From positions 248,001 through 312,000 of the forward strand of contig NZ_LSGP01000013.1 in assembly GCF_001611555.1 (NCBI RefSeq): DNA of 64,000 nucleotides, in the 5' to 3' direction. Position numbers and translations under genes: made by a program. Source of the DNA: Anaerosporomusa subterranea (GTDB lineage: Bacteria > Bacillota > Negativicutes > Sporomusales > Acetonemataceae). Every line of letters begins with the position of its first letter. Position 1 is the stretch's first letter. The notes beneath the pieces are model-generated. The model ran no database searches. It saw only the letters and a program-made list of their open reading frames with translations, and was not told the origin of the DNA. This document shows positions 19,757 to 28,605 of the stretch, piece by piece.

Positions 19757-22348
19757 ATGGCTGAAACGTATACACCGATGCTAGAACAGTACCGGGAGAT
19801 AAAAAACCGTCACCTGAATGACATCCTATTTTTTCGGATGGGTGATTTCTATGAGATGTTCTTTGAAGATGCCGAAACAGCGTCGCGGGAACTGGAAATC
19901 ACGCTAACGGCTCGGGACGGAGGCGGCGGAAAACGCGTGCCAATGTGTGGTGTTCCGTATCATTCAGCTGATGGTTATATTGCCAAACTCATTGAAAAAG
20001 GCTACAAGGTCGCTGTGTGTGAGCAAACGGAAGACCCGCGCCAAGCGCAAGGTATTGTAAAACGCGAAGTCGTAAAAGTCATTACTCCAGGTACGGTATT
20101 GTCAGACCAACTGCTACCAGACAAGGCCAATAATTACCTGGTTGTATTGCTCGAGGAAAGCGGTCTGCTATGCTTTGCTGCAGTCGACATATCAACTGGC
20201 GAGTGTATGTGGGGCTCTTTTACTGGTGCCAGCAAGGTTGCTGCTATGTGTGACCGTCTATTTTGCCTGTCCCCGGCTGAAATCCTGTTTGCAGGGAAAA
20301 TTGATAGCGCTGCTGCCATTAATGAGTTTATTGCCGCAAGGATTCCCAGTTGCGCGTATAGTTCAATTGATGTCGAAGACTTTTCTGCCTTACGGAAATT
20401 GCCAGCCTCACATTTTGGCACCGACAACTTGCCCGAACAAGAACCTGCACGCGATTGTGTCGCATATTTGTTATATTACCTACATCATACTCTAAAGAGC
20501 GACCTGTCGCATGTTAATCGGCTTGGTCGCTATGACGCAGATGCTCATCTCTTATTAGATAACATCACTTTGCGAAACTTGGAGATTTCACGCAATTTGC
20601 GTGATGGTAGCAAAAAAGGGACACTGCTGGGCGTGCTCGATTATACACAAACTGCGATGGGAGCCCGCTTGCTAAAAAAGTGGGTTGAGCAGCCCTTGAA
20701 TCAGCCCACAGAAATAGTAACCCGTTTAGACGCGGTGGACGAACTTGTTAAACAACCCGCTGCTCGGGCTTATATTAGAGAGCAGTTGCGTGATGTATAC
20801 GATTTTGAGCGTATCATAACTAAAATCGAAGTAGGCACTGCCAATGCACGTGATCTCACCGCGTTGCGACAATCCTTAGCGACCTTGCCACTAGTAAAAG
20901 AAGCGATCGTAAAGCTTCGCGCAAAACTATTTAGTAGCGCTGGTGGCCAGCTATCCGGTCATATGGATATTGTTCAGTTGATCCAGGATGCCCTTGTCGA
21001 TAACCCGCCGGTAGCCACGCGGGAGGGGGGCATGATACGTCCGGGCTATGACTTGGAGTTGGACGAGTTACGGACTATCGCACGCGATAGCAAACTTTGG
21101 ATTCAGAATTTGGAGGCCAATGAGAGAGAAACCACAGGTATACGCTCCCTCAAAGTTGGCTATAACCGGGTATTTGGCTATTACCTGGAGGTAACTCACG
21201 CCAACGCGTCTGAAGTTCCGGCACGCTATACCCGCAAGCAGACGCTTGCCAATGCTGAACGTTATATTACTCCCGAATTAAAAGAATTTGAGCTCAAGGT
21301 ACTTGGTGCGGAAGAAAAAATTGTTGTTCTTGAATATCAGTTGTTTGTTTCTCTGCGGGAAACGATCAAACGTCAGGTGCGTGAAATTCAGCAGACAGCC
21401 AGGCAAGTAGCCTTGTTGGATGTCCTGTGCTCGTTAAGTGAAGCCGCATCTCGGCATAATTATGTAAAACCGCAAATCGTGACTGACCGCGAATTGCGTA
21501 TAAAGGACGGACGGCATCCGGTAGTCGAAGAACTGCTGCAACGCGAGCGTTTCATTCCGAACGATACTGGATTAAACCACCGGGACTGCGAAATCATGAT
21601 TATAACCGGACCAAACATGGCCGGAAAATCTACCTATATGCGTCAAGTCGCGCTTTTGACTGTCATGGCTCAGATTGGCAGCTTTGTTCCGGCGCGGGAA
21701 GCGTCCATCTCGCCAGTTGACCGGATTTTTACCCGGGTCGGCGCTAGTGATGATTTGTCCTCAGGCCAGAGCACTTTTATGGTAGAAATGGCGGAAGTTT
21801 CACATATTCTCAAACATGCCACCAGCAAGAGCTTAATTATTCTGGACGAAATTGGCCGTGGCACAAGTACTTATGACGGTATGAGCATCGCCCGGGCAGT
21901 CATCGAACATATTAAGAGCAAAATTAAGGCCAAAACTTTGTTTTCTACCCATTATCATGAATTGACAGAAATGGAAGGACAGTTTGACGGGGTGAAAAAC
22001 TACTCGGTTGCAGTTAAGGAGCGGGGCAACGATGTAGTATTTCTACGTCGAATTGTGCCAGGCGGGGCAGATAAAAGCTATGGCGTGCATGTGGCGCAAT
22101 TAGCGGGTTTGCCAAAGTCTGTTATTGAGCGAGCACGTCAAATTTTGTCTGATCACGAACAGCCCGATTGCCGCCAGATTGAGAGAGCAGCTAGCCCCAG
22201 CCCCAGCCCTCTACCTGCCTCGTTATTTTCGTCTGGACTATCGGATGAACTGCTGGCGCTTGACATCATGACAGTAACACCGCTGGAAGCCTTAAACATC
22301 TTATACAAACTGCAAAATCAGGCTAAGGCGGAGGCTGGCAAACTATGA
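19757..22348 (+). CDS. mutS: DNA mismatch repair protein MutS
   Basis: Recognises mismatches and recruits MutL. The N-terminal mismatch-binding motif is FFRMGDFYEMF. The ATPase has Walker A GPNMAGKSTYMRQ near residue 618, LIILDEIGRGTSTYDG and the signature THYHELTEM. Near the C-terminus a repeated Ser-Pro run (SPSPSPLP, from CCCCAGC-type repeats) forms a flexible linker before the last helix. 863 aa, normal for MutS1. Overlaps mutL by four bases. Confidence 0.98.
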   Translation: MAETYTPMLEQYREIKNRHLNDILFFRMGDFYEMFFEDAETASRELEITLTARDGGGGKRVPMCGVPYHSADGYIAKLIEKGYKVAVCEQTEDPRQAQGIVKREVVKVITPGTVLSDQLLPDKANNYLVVLLEESGLLCFAAVDISTGECMWGSFTGASKVAAMCDRLFCLSPAEILFAGKIDSAAAINEFIAARIPSCAYSSIDVEDFSALRKLPASHFGTDNLPEQEPARDCVAYLLYYLHHTLKSDLSHVNRLGRYDADAHLLLDNITLRNLEISRNLRDGSKKGTLLGVLDYTQTAMGARLLKKWVEQPLNQPTEIVTRLDAVDELVKQPAARAYIREQLRDVYDFERIITKIEVGTANARDLTALRQSLATLPLVKEAIVKLRAKLFSSAGGQLSGHMDIVQLIQDALVDNPPVATREGGMIRPGYDLELDELRTIARDSKLWIQNLEANERETTGIRSLKVGYNRVFGYYLEVTHANASEVPARYTRKQTLANAERYITPELKEFELKVLGAEEKIVVLEYQLFVSLRETIKRQVREIQQTARQVALLDVLCSLSEAASRHNYVKPQIVTDRELRIKDGRHPVVEELLQRERFIPNDTGLNHRDCEIMIITGPNMAGKSTYMRQVALLTVMAQIGSFVPAREASISPVDRIFTRVGASDDLSSGQSTFMVEMAEVSHILKHATSKSLIILDEIGRGTSTYDGMSIARAVIEHIKSKIKAKTLFSTHYHELTEMEGQFDGVKNYSVAVKERGNDVVFLRRIVPGGADKSYGVHVAQLAGLPKSVIERARQILSDHEQPDCRQIERAASPSPSPLPASLFSSGLSDELLALDIMTVTPLEALNILYKLQNQAKAEAGKL

Positions 22349-24141
22349 GTGCAACTATTCGAATTCTTGATGAAACGGTAGCAAATCAAATTGCTGCAGG
22401 TGAGGTTGTCGAACGTCCTGCCTCCATTATTAAGGAATTAGTAGAAAACGCTTTGGACGCTGGTGCACGATCGATTGCAATCGAAATCGCTGATGGCGGT
22501 ATCAGCTTCATTCGCGTTACAGATGACGGATCAGGCATGAGTGAGACGGATGCACGATTGGCAGTCATTCGTCATGCGACAAGCAAGATTACTTCTGCCG
22601 ATGATCTTAGCCGTATCGCCACATTAGGATTTCGTGGTGAGGCTCTGCCCAGCATTGCGGCTGTTTCAAAGTTTACACTGATCACGCGTCTGCCTGAGGC
22701 GAACCTTGGCACCCGTCTTGAGATTCATGGCGGTAGTTTACTCGAAGTCAGCGAAACCGGTGCTGATAGCGGTACCTCAATTACTATTGTTGACTTATTC
22801 TATAACACTCCGGCCAGAAGAAAGTTTCTCAAAGCGGCAGCCGCTGAGGCGTCACAAATCCACTTAGCTGTTGTCCGGCTAGCTCTTTCGCGCTCTGAAA
22901 TCGCATTTCGTCTAATTAATAATGGTAAGTTAGTTTTGTCAACTCCTGGCGGGGGCAGCATTGAAGAAGTTATGGGATGTGTATACGGACATCAAATTGT
23001 ACCAGAATTACTGCCACTGCCGGACGCATTCGGAGAAGTTCGTGTTAGTGGCTGTATTGGCAAACCGAGTATTCTAAAGAGCAGTCGTCAGTGGCAGACT
23101 TTTATTGTCAATGGGCGTGTCATTTCTAATCGAATGCTCTCAAAAGCTCTGGATAATGCGTTCCATTCCCTGTTGCCGCACAGTGGCTTTCCGTTGGCGG
23201 TTGTGACAATCAATTTATCGCCTGCAGATGTGGATGTCAATATTCATCCGCAAAAAAGTGAAGTCAAGTTTCGCGATGAGCGTTCCATATATGGCGCAGT
23301 CTATAGGTCTGTATCTGATGCGCTCACTCAGGCGCGGCAACCTCAATCCATCGCGGCTCCATATCTGCTCGAAAAACATATGACGGAAGCCCCCAGAAAC
23401 GCCGATCTATCGCCCTCCGTAACAACTCATCAGCCCGCTTTGTTCGTTCCTGACCGATTGAATGCTCCTGTGCTGCCTCTTTCGGTTGTACGGGAAAGTT
23501 TGGCTGCTGTCGATTCTTTAGCTGGCTCTGCCAACGTATTTCATTCATCTGAAACGACAGAGCAGGATACAGGTATGTATCTGCAAGCCCTAGGCCAAGT
23601 GGAAAATTGTTATATTGTCGCACGCGGAACAGATGGACTGTACATCGTGGATCAGCACGCAGCCCATGAGCGAATTTTGTACGACAAAATGCAGCAAGCA
23701 AGCGGACGGGTTCACGTACAAAAATTATTGATTCCGATTTTATTGACAATAGACCCGCTGGAAGGTAGGGCAATCGCTGAAGCGGAACCTGCTTTGCAAG
23801 AACTTGGCTTTACACTTGAACCCTTCGGCCCAGATACATATCGTTTAACTGAAGTGCCAGCAGATGTTAACACTGGTGAGGCTGAAGCTCTGTTGAAGGA
23901 TGCACTGCGGCTGATCGGCGAACTACGTGATTTGAGTCCTGCCGCGTTGCGCCACGCCTATCTCCAGACCGCTGCTTGCAAAGCGGCCGTAAAGGCTGGC
24001 GATCTATTAAATATCCGACAACTTCAGGCTATTCTTGACGAATTGTGCCTTACCGATCGACCGTTCGCTTGCCCACATGGAAGACCGGCTATGGTGCGCT
24101 TCGGTGGGGACGAATTAGGGAAAATGTTCAAACGGACATAA
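22345..24141 (+). CDS. mutL: DNA mismatch repair protein MutL
   Basis: GHKL ATPase (ELVENALDAGA, DDGSGM, TLGFRGEAL) with a C-terminal dimerisation/endonuclease domain. The nicking-enzyme motif is visible as DQHAAHERILYDK (the usual last Glu is Asp), along with ACKAAVKAG and CPHGRPAMVRF. It therefore belongs to the nicking MutLs of bacteria without MutH. 598 aa, with a poorly conserved linker around residues 330-410. ATG start overlaps the mutS stop. Confidence 0.97.
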   Translation: MSATIRILDETVANQIAAGEVVERPASIIKELVENALDAGARSIAIEIADGGISFIRVTDDGSGMSETDARLAVIRHATSKITSADDLSRIATLGFRGEALPSIAAVSKFTLITRLPEANLGTRLEIHGGSLLEVSETGADSGTSITIVDLFYNTPARRKFLKAAAAEASQIHLAVVRLALSRSEIAFRLINNGKLVLSTPGGGSIEEVMGCVYGHQIVPELLPLPDAFGEVRVSGCIGKPSILKSSRQWQTFIVNGRVISNRMLSKALDNAFHSLLPHSGFPLAVVTINLSPADVDVNIHPQKSEVKFRDERSIYGAVYRSVSDALTQARQPQSIAAPYLLEKHMTEAPRNADLSPSVTTHQPALFVPDRLNAPVLPLSVVRESLAAVDSLAGSANVFHSSETTEQDTGMYLQALGQVENCYIVARGTDGLYIVDQHAAHERILYDKMQQASGRVHVQKLLIPILLTIDPLEGRAIAEAEPALQELGFTLEPFGPDTYRLTEVPADVNTGEAEALLKDALRLIGELRDLSPAALRHAYLQTAACKAAVKAGDLLNIRQLQAILDELCLTDRPFACPHGRPAMVRFGGDELGKMFKRT

Positions 24142-24155
24142 GGGGAAAACGAAAA

Positions 24156-24938
24156 TTGGTTGTTACCACTGTATACGAGCCAACGCTATCTGAGATTGAA
24201 CAAGCAAAGGAGATTGCTGTATTTTTACAATTGCCTTATGTGAAACGTGGCAGACGTTCACTCGGAAATTTGCGAAAGTTATGCCAAATAGATACGCTAA
24301 TTGTTGCCGCCGACAGTGGACCTAAAATAAGTACCCCGGACGGAGAGTTGTTTTTTCATATCGGCATGGCTGCCTTACGAATAAAAAACTTTCGGGATGG
24401 AAAACCTGACCATATGGCGGCTGCAATGGAGTTAAGCCAAGGGGTATCGGTACTTGACTGTACCCTGGGGCTTGGCACGGATGCTATTGTAGCCAGTATG
24501 CTAACTGGGGAGCGGGGAGCTGTCATTGGGCTGGAGGCATCAGAGCTGATCGCTTTTATTACCGGCTGGGGATTAGCGAATCTTTCTGCTGAAGCAAATG
24601 ATATAACAGCTGCCATGCGGCGAATCGACGTGATTTCCGCTGATTATCGTCAATATTTACCTACGTTACCTGATAACTATGTTGACATTGTTTATTTTGA
24701 CCCGATGTTCCGCAGACCTGTACACAGAAGCTCCGGGATTCGCCCGCTTCGTGAATTCGCGGATACTGGCTGTTTGTTGGAAGCAGATCTGCGTCAAGCT
24801 TGCCGTGTGGCGAAACGGCGAGTTGTTGTCAAGGAAACTCACGGTAGTCCAGAATTCAAGCGATTAGGAATTACTACTTTGGTTGGTGGAAAATACAGCA
24901 GTGTCCAATACGGGGTTATCGAACAGGAGGGCTGCTGA
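24156..24938 (+). CDS. Class I SAM-dependent methyltransferase (RsmJ-like)
   Basis: A ~260-aa Rossmann methyltransferase. The SAM-binding glycine loop is VLDCTLGLGTDAIVASML, and the catalytic-type motif VYFDPMFRRP resembles the DPM(F/Y)P of RsmJ-type rRNA guanine methyltransferases. TTG 24156 is chosen because AAGGGG (24140-24145) precedes it. The frame stays open further upstream inside mutL, but that part looks unrelated. It lies between mutL and miaA, overlapping the latter at the ATG. The nucleic-acid target is an inference. Confidence 0.8.
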   Translation: MVVTTVYEPTLSEIEQAKEIAVFLQLPYVKRGRRSLGNLRKLCQIDTLIVAADSGPKISTPDGELFFHIGMAALRIKNFRDGKPDHMAAAMELSQGVSVLDCTLGLGTDAIVASMLTGERGAVIGLEASELIAFITGWGLANLSAEANDITAAMRRIDVISADYRQYLPTLPDNYVDIVYFDPMFRRPVHRSSGIRPLREFADTGCLLEADLRQACRVAKRRVVVKETHGSPEFKRLGITTLVGGKYSSVQYGVIEQEGC

Positions 24939-25867
24939 TGGAAAGGCTAATTGCTGTTGTTGGTCCTACCGCCGTCGGCAAAACTAAGGTAAGCATTGAT
25001 CTTGCAAGCTATTTGTATACAAAAATCATCTCAGGAGATTCCATGCTGGTCTATCGGGGACTGGATATTGGTACAGCTAAACCGACTCAAGAAGAGCAGG
25101 CGGGAATTATCCATGAACTCATTGATATCCGCGATCCGGGCGAGGAATTTAGTGTTGTCGACTTTAAACAGTTGGCTAGTGAATGCATCACACGCGTAAA
25201 CGCAACTGGCAGGATACCAGTGATCGCCGGAGGAACTGGGCTGTATATTAAGGCCCTGCTGGAAGATTACGGATTAACTACCCCACCTGGCGACGAATTG
25301 ATCCGCCAGGAACTCAAGCGGATAGCCGATGAGCAGGGAAATGAGCGGCTTTATCAGCTGCTTGCAGAAAGTGATCCAGTTAAAGCCGCTTTGTTGCATC
25401 CCAATGATGTGAGACGGATTATTCGTGCTCTTGAAATTCGTATGCTTACAACTAAACCCGTTATTGAGGATAGTGCGGCAGGACTTAAATACGACAGCTT
25501 GGTAATCGGCTTATCGATGGATCGCGAGAAATTATACGAACGGATTAATCGCCGAGTTGATACAATGATTGCGATGGGACTGGCGGACGAGGTAAAACGG
25601 TTAGTTGAACAAGGTGTTCCATTGACATCCCAAGCCATGCAAGCTATCGGCTATAAGCAAATGATTGGCTATGTCAAAGGTGAATATAGTCTTGCCGATG
25701 CGGCGGAGGCCATTAAGCTGGCGACGCGACATTTTGCAAAACGGCAGATGACATGGTATCGAAAGATGCCCTATATCAGATGGGTGAATGTCGATGAGTA
25801 CACAGACCACTCGACGCTAATGGAACATATTTACAATTTAGTTGCAGAAAAATTTGGCATAGAGTAG
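24938..25867 (+). CDS. miaA: tRNA dimethylallyltransferase
   Basis: Transfers the dimethylallyl group to N6 of A37 in tRNAs reading UNN codons; its product is the MiaB substrate. P-loop GPTAVGKTKVSIDLA, then SGDSMLVYRGLDIGTAKPT, DIRDPGEEFSVVDF, IAGGTGLYIKALL and the QAIGYKQ and TWYRKM motifs. 309 aa, normal. Begins at the ATG overlapping the upstream TGA. Confidence 0.97.
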   Translation: MERLIAVVGPTAVGKTKVSIDLASYLYTKIISGDSMLVYRGLDIGTAKPTQEEQAGIIHELIDIRDPGEEFSVVDFKQLASECITRVNATGRIPVIAGGTGLYIKALLEDYGLTTPPGDELIRQELKRIADEQGNERLYQLLAESDPVKAALLHPNDVRRIIRALEIRMLTTKPVIEDSAAGLKYDSLVIGLSMDREKLYERINRRVDTMIAMGLADEVKRLVEQGVPLTSQAMQAIGYKQMIGYVKGEYSLADAAEAIKLATRHFAKRQMTWYRKMPYIRWVNVDEYTDHSTLMEHIYNLVAEKFGIE

Positions 25868-25902
25868 AATAAGTACAAATAGGAATACGGAGGGTTTCGC
25901 GG

Positions 25903-26163
25903 ATGACGACAAAGGTAATCAACTTGCAGGACAGCTTTTTGAACCAGGTACGAAAAGAGAACGTGCCTGTCATCATCTATTTAGTAAACGGCTTTCAGTT
26001 GCGGGGTTCGGTCAAAGGATTTGATAATTTTACGGTAATTATTGAAAATGATGGCAAGCAACAGCTTGTTTACAAACATGCTATTTCAACCATCACGCCG
26101 TTCCGAGCATTGATGCCAGGATTCCATGAAAAGAAAGAGGAAGTAAAGACAGATAAGGTTTGA
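25903..26163 (+). CDS. hfq: RNA chaperone Hfq
   Basis: Sm-like hexameric protein that pairs small RNAs with mRNAs. Sm1 is in [24 protein letters not shown], and Sm2 is the signature [10 protein letters not shown]. Its last ~20 residues ([20 protein letters not shown]) form a short charged tail, slightly longer than in Bacillus. Same place as in B. subtilis, directly after miaA. ATG behind CGGAGGG. Confidence 0.97.
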   Translation: MTTKVINLQDSFLNQVRKENVPVIIYLVNGFQLRGSVKGFDNFTVIIENDGKQQLVYKHAISTITPFRALMPGFHEKKEEVKTDKV

Positions 26164-26197
26164 CAAAAAGCTCCGGGGAAACCCGGAGCTTTTTGTC
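26162..26197 (+). terminator. Intrinsic terminator of the mutS-hfq operon
   Basis: 16-bp perfect stem capped by a GAAA tetraloop, with its 5' arm overlapping the hfq stop codon; T-rich 3' arm. Confidence 0.92.
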
Positions 26198-26254
26198 ACT
26201 ATTTTTGAAATGCCGCGTATACTGTTATCACCGAAAACGAGGGATGTGACATAC

Positions 26255-27211
26255 GTGACATTTCATAACCCGCAAGATGTGTTGTTAGCAATCAGAGATG
26301 GAGAAATCTCCGCTGTTGACGCCTGCAAATGTCTGCGGGACATGGAGAATACGCAAGTTATGATAACACGTCCTGACAGCTCAGTGAATCAACGGCAACG
26401 GGTTGAGGAGATTCTTTCTGAATTGGATCAACTGATTGGGCTTACGGAAGTAAAGAAGTTGGTTAGAGAGGTTTATGCTTTTGCTGAAATTCAGAAACGG
26501 CGTCAGAAGGTGAAGCTTGTGACTGAGCCGCTTGTTTTGCACATGATATTTAAAGGTAATCCAGGCACAGGCAAAACCACTGTCGCCCGCATCATTGGCA
26601 AGATCCTTCAAGAAATAGGAATATTGCAGCGGGGACATATTATTGAAGTAGAGCGGGCTGATCTGGTTGGGGAATATATTGGGCACACAGCCCAAAAGAC
26701 TCGTGAGCAATTGCGAAAAGCCTATGGCGGGATCTTGTTTATCGATGAAGCGTACTCACTTGCTCGAGGCGGGGAAAAAGATTTCGGTAAGGAAGCGATA
26801 GACTGTCTTGTCAAAGGCATCGAGGATCACCGGGGAGAAGTTATACTGATTTTAGCTGGATATTGTCAAGAGATGGAGCGCTTTCTGGAGTCAAATCCTG
26901 GCTTGCGATCCCGCTTTCCGATTCACATTGATTTTCCCGACTATAGTCAGGAAGAATTGATGGCAATCGCCGAACAGATGTGTCAAAAAAGGCAGTATCA
27001 GTTGTCATCACAGGCACGCCTGCAAATTGCTAGACTATCTTTCGCCAGTCATACAGGGTACTCAGGCAATGCGCGGACAGTGCGCAATGTGATTGAACGG
27101 GCAATTCGTCGTCAAGCTGTCCGGCTGATAGAAAAACCTCTGCTAACCAGAGAAGACCTCATGTTGCTTGAGTCTGAGGATATTGCGGAGGTAGCTCTAT
27201 GCGCGAAATAG
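26255..27211 (+). CDS. spoVK: SpoVK-like AAA ATPase
   Basis: CbxX/CfqX-type AAA+ protein; in Bacillus SpoVK acts in spore maturation. Walker A GNPGTGKTTVARI, Walker B GILFIDEAYSL, pore loop AQKTREQLRKAYGG, sensor/Arg region GLRSRFPIHIDFPDY. ATG 26210 has no ribosome-binding site and touches the terminator, so GTG 26255, 11 bases after GAGGG, is preferred. It gives 318 aa, near the Bacillus length. It lies between hfq and hflX as in Bacillus, but here with three extra genes following. Its end overlaps the next gene by 13 bases. Confidence 0.88.
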   Translation: MTFHNPQDVLLAIRDGEISAVDACKCLRDMENTQVMITRPDSSVNQRQRVEEILSELDQLIGLTEVKKLVREVYAFAEIQKRRQKVKLVTEPLVLHMIFKGNPGTGKTTVARIIGKILQEIGILQRGHIIEVERADLVGEYIGHTAQKTREQLRKAYGGILFIDEAYSLARGGEKDFGKEAIDCLVKGIEDHRGEVILILAGYCQEMERFLESNPGLRSRFPIHIDFPDYSQEELMAIAEQMCQKRQYQLSSQARLQIARLSFASHTGYSGNARTVRNVIERAIRRQAVRLIEKPLLTREDLMLLESEDIAEVALCAK

Positions 27212-27804
27212 TCATTGTTGGCCGTCCCAATTCAGGTAAGACGATGTTTGCGTTGAATTTCGCTAACTTTTTGGGAGTAAAGCGAGTAGACGTGACTTTT
27301 CGGGACTATGACGACATCTTGACCTGCCGCCATTTCTCCATCGAGGAAGCAAAGCGCGAATTGTGTAGCAGTGTGGCGCATCGAACCCTGACACTTCAGT
27401 CTATTGTTCTGCGAATGACGATGGGCAAAACCCCAATCGAGTTTATGCTTGACGATACCTGCGGGGTTTCCGAACAAATCCATCCTGACGCTACGGTGCG
27501 AAGAGGCATGGCGCAAACCTTAAAAAGCATGCGTTATGCAGACTATATCTTTCATATGCTGGATATGATATACTGGTCTAACCATCCATTTTTTCAAAGT
27601 GGAAATATTGACCAAGAAATATACCAGTACGGTTTGGCGCGCAATGCGTATACTATACTTGCTAACAAAATTGATGCACCACTCGCACGAGAACACCTGA
27701 CGAAAATTGGCTCAGCCTTTCCGAAAGCGAAAGTCATACCAATTTCGGCTCTGCTGGGAGCAGGATTTAAAGAGGTGAAAGCGTGTGTTGCACGTAATAT
27801 CTGA
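27199..27804 (+). CDS. Small Era/TrmE-type GTPase of unknown role
   Basis: 201-aa P-loop GTPase with G1 GRPNSGKT at residues ~7-14, a G3-like DDTCG, G4 NKID and a G5-like SAL near the end. The sequence between G1 and G3 is unlike Era or Obg. There is no RNA-binding domain, so the protein is a bare G domain. Its start overlaps the spoVK-like gene and its end overlaps the membrane-protein gene. That tight coupling makes it the first member of a three-gene insert in the spoVK-hflX interval. Function not known to me. Confidence 0.7.
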   Translation: MREIVIVGRPNSGKTMFALNFANFLGVKRVDVTFRDYDDILTCRHFSIEEAKRELCSSVAHRTLTLQSIVLRMTMGKTPIEFMLDDTCGVSEQIHPDATVRRGMAQTLKSMRYADYIFHMLDMIYWSNHPFFQSGNIDQEIYQYGLARNAYTILANKIDAPLAREHLTKIGSAFPKAKVIPISALLGAGFKEVKACVARNI

Positions 27805-28375
27805 ATGGACTAGGATGTTTTTTTCGGCCGTGCTTTGCGCATTTTCGATAAAGCTACTTGATGATTATTTAGATCGGGAATTTGATACAGCATGCGGAGA
27901 ACACAATTGGATCAACCACCTAGGCGAAGGCGCTGTTGCTTACAGTCTGCCGTTTTTGGCCATCAGCGTAGCATTACACCCAGGGATTGGCGTTTCTTTG
28001 TTTCTGGCTTCCTGGACTGTTGGCATGTACCGAGATTTACATGTAAAATATCCCAGCAGACTGCGCGGCTGGCAAGAATCTGCGATAGTGATGGCAACTG
28101 GATTCTACTTTGCCGAATGGGATACCATGACGTGTTCGCTCTTGATAGCTGGTGCGGTACAATTAAGTGATGATATTATTGATCGATATACTGACCAAGC
28201 AACCGGAGTACGCAATTTAGCGCATCAATGGGGAGTTATGCCTTGCTGCGTTGCCTGTATCGCGTTTTTTATTGGTGCATGGTTTTTTGCTCCTACGGTA
28301 TTTTGGCCGGTCATTTGCGGGATTGTCGTTGTCTATGTTGCATCCACCCGCAAAGGGAGGAGTGCGCATGTTTGA
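27785..28375 (+). CDS. Compact UbiA-like polytopic membrane protein
   Basis: 196 aa, strongly hydrophobic, about six membrane helices. Two acidic motifs lie on loops: LDDYLDREFD near residue 25 and SDDIIDRYTD near residue 130. Both fit DDxxDxxxD, as in the Mg-diphosphate-binding loops of UbiA prenyltransferases and other isoprenoid enzymes. UbiA proteins are usually ~290 aa with nine helices, so this is either a minimal form or a distant relative. GTG start behind AGAGGTGAAAG, inside the end of the GTPase gene. A lipid or isoprenoid substrate is an inference. Confidence 0.6.
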   Translation: MLHVISEWTRMFFSAVLCAFSIKLLDDYLDREFDTACGEHNWINHLGEGAVAYSLPFLAISVALHPGIGVSLFLASWTVGMYRDLHVKYPSRLRGWQESAIVMATGFYFAEWDTMTCSLLIAGAVQLSDDIIDRYTDQATGVRNLAHQWGVMPCCVACIAFFIGAWFFAPTVFWPVICGIVVVYVASTRKGRSAHV

Positions 28376-28559
28376 ATGGCTGCTCCTTCTTATTGCCTTT
28401 ATTGCCGGATATGGCTTAGGCAAACGCAATGGGTGGAAAAACGGCTTTGCTGAGGCTGAGGCGATGGTTCCGCTCCGCTTGCGGCAAGAGTCGTGCGAAT
28501 TAGGCAAATGTGTTCTTTGTCAGGCAGAACCAGATGACCACCCGGGACTTAACTGCTAA
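28368..28559 (+). CDS. Small membrane-anchored Cys-rich protein
   Basis: 63 aa: an N-terminal hydrophobic helix (FEWLLLLIAFIAGYGLG) and then a short soluble tail with CELGKCVLC (CxxxxCxxC) plus a final Cys, suited to bind a metal or a small Fe-S cluster. ATG start after GGGAGGAG, overlapping the end of the UbiA-like gene by eight bases. Third member of the GTPase/UbiA-like set. No known family recognised. Confidence 0.6.
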   Translation: MFEWLLLLIAFIAGYGLGKRNGWKNGFAEAEAMVPLRLRQESCELGKCVLCQAEPDDHPGLNC

Positions 28560-28605
28560 ATTAGGACAGAGCGTACAGTAAATATATAAATGGAGGTGGA
28601 TTGGC

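Noticed and set aside
23640-23700. Defective MutL endonuclease (Asp for the last Glu of the motif)
   Set aside because: The main DQHA-x2-E part and the other C-terminal metal motifs are intact, and Asp is an acceptable metal ligand, so loss of function is not supported.
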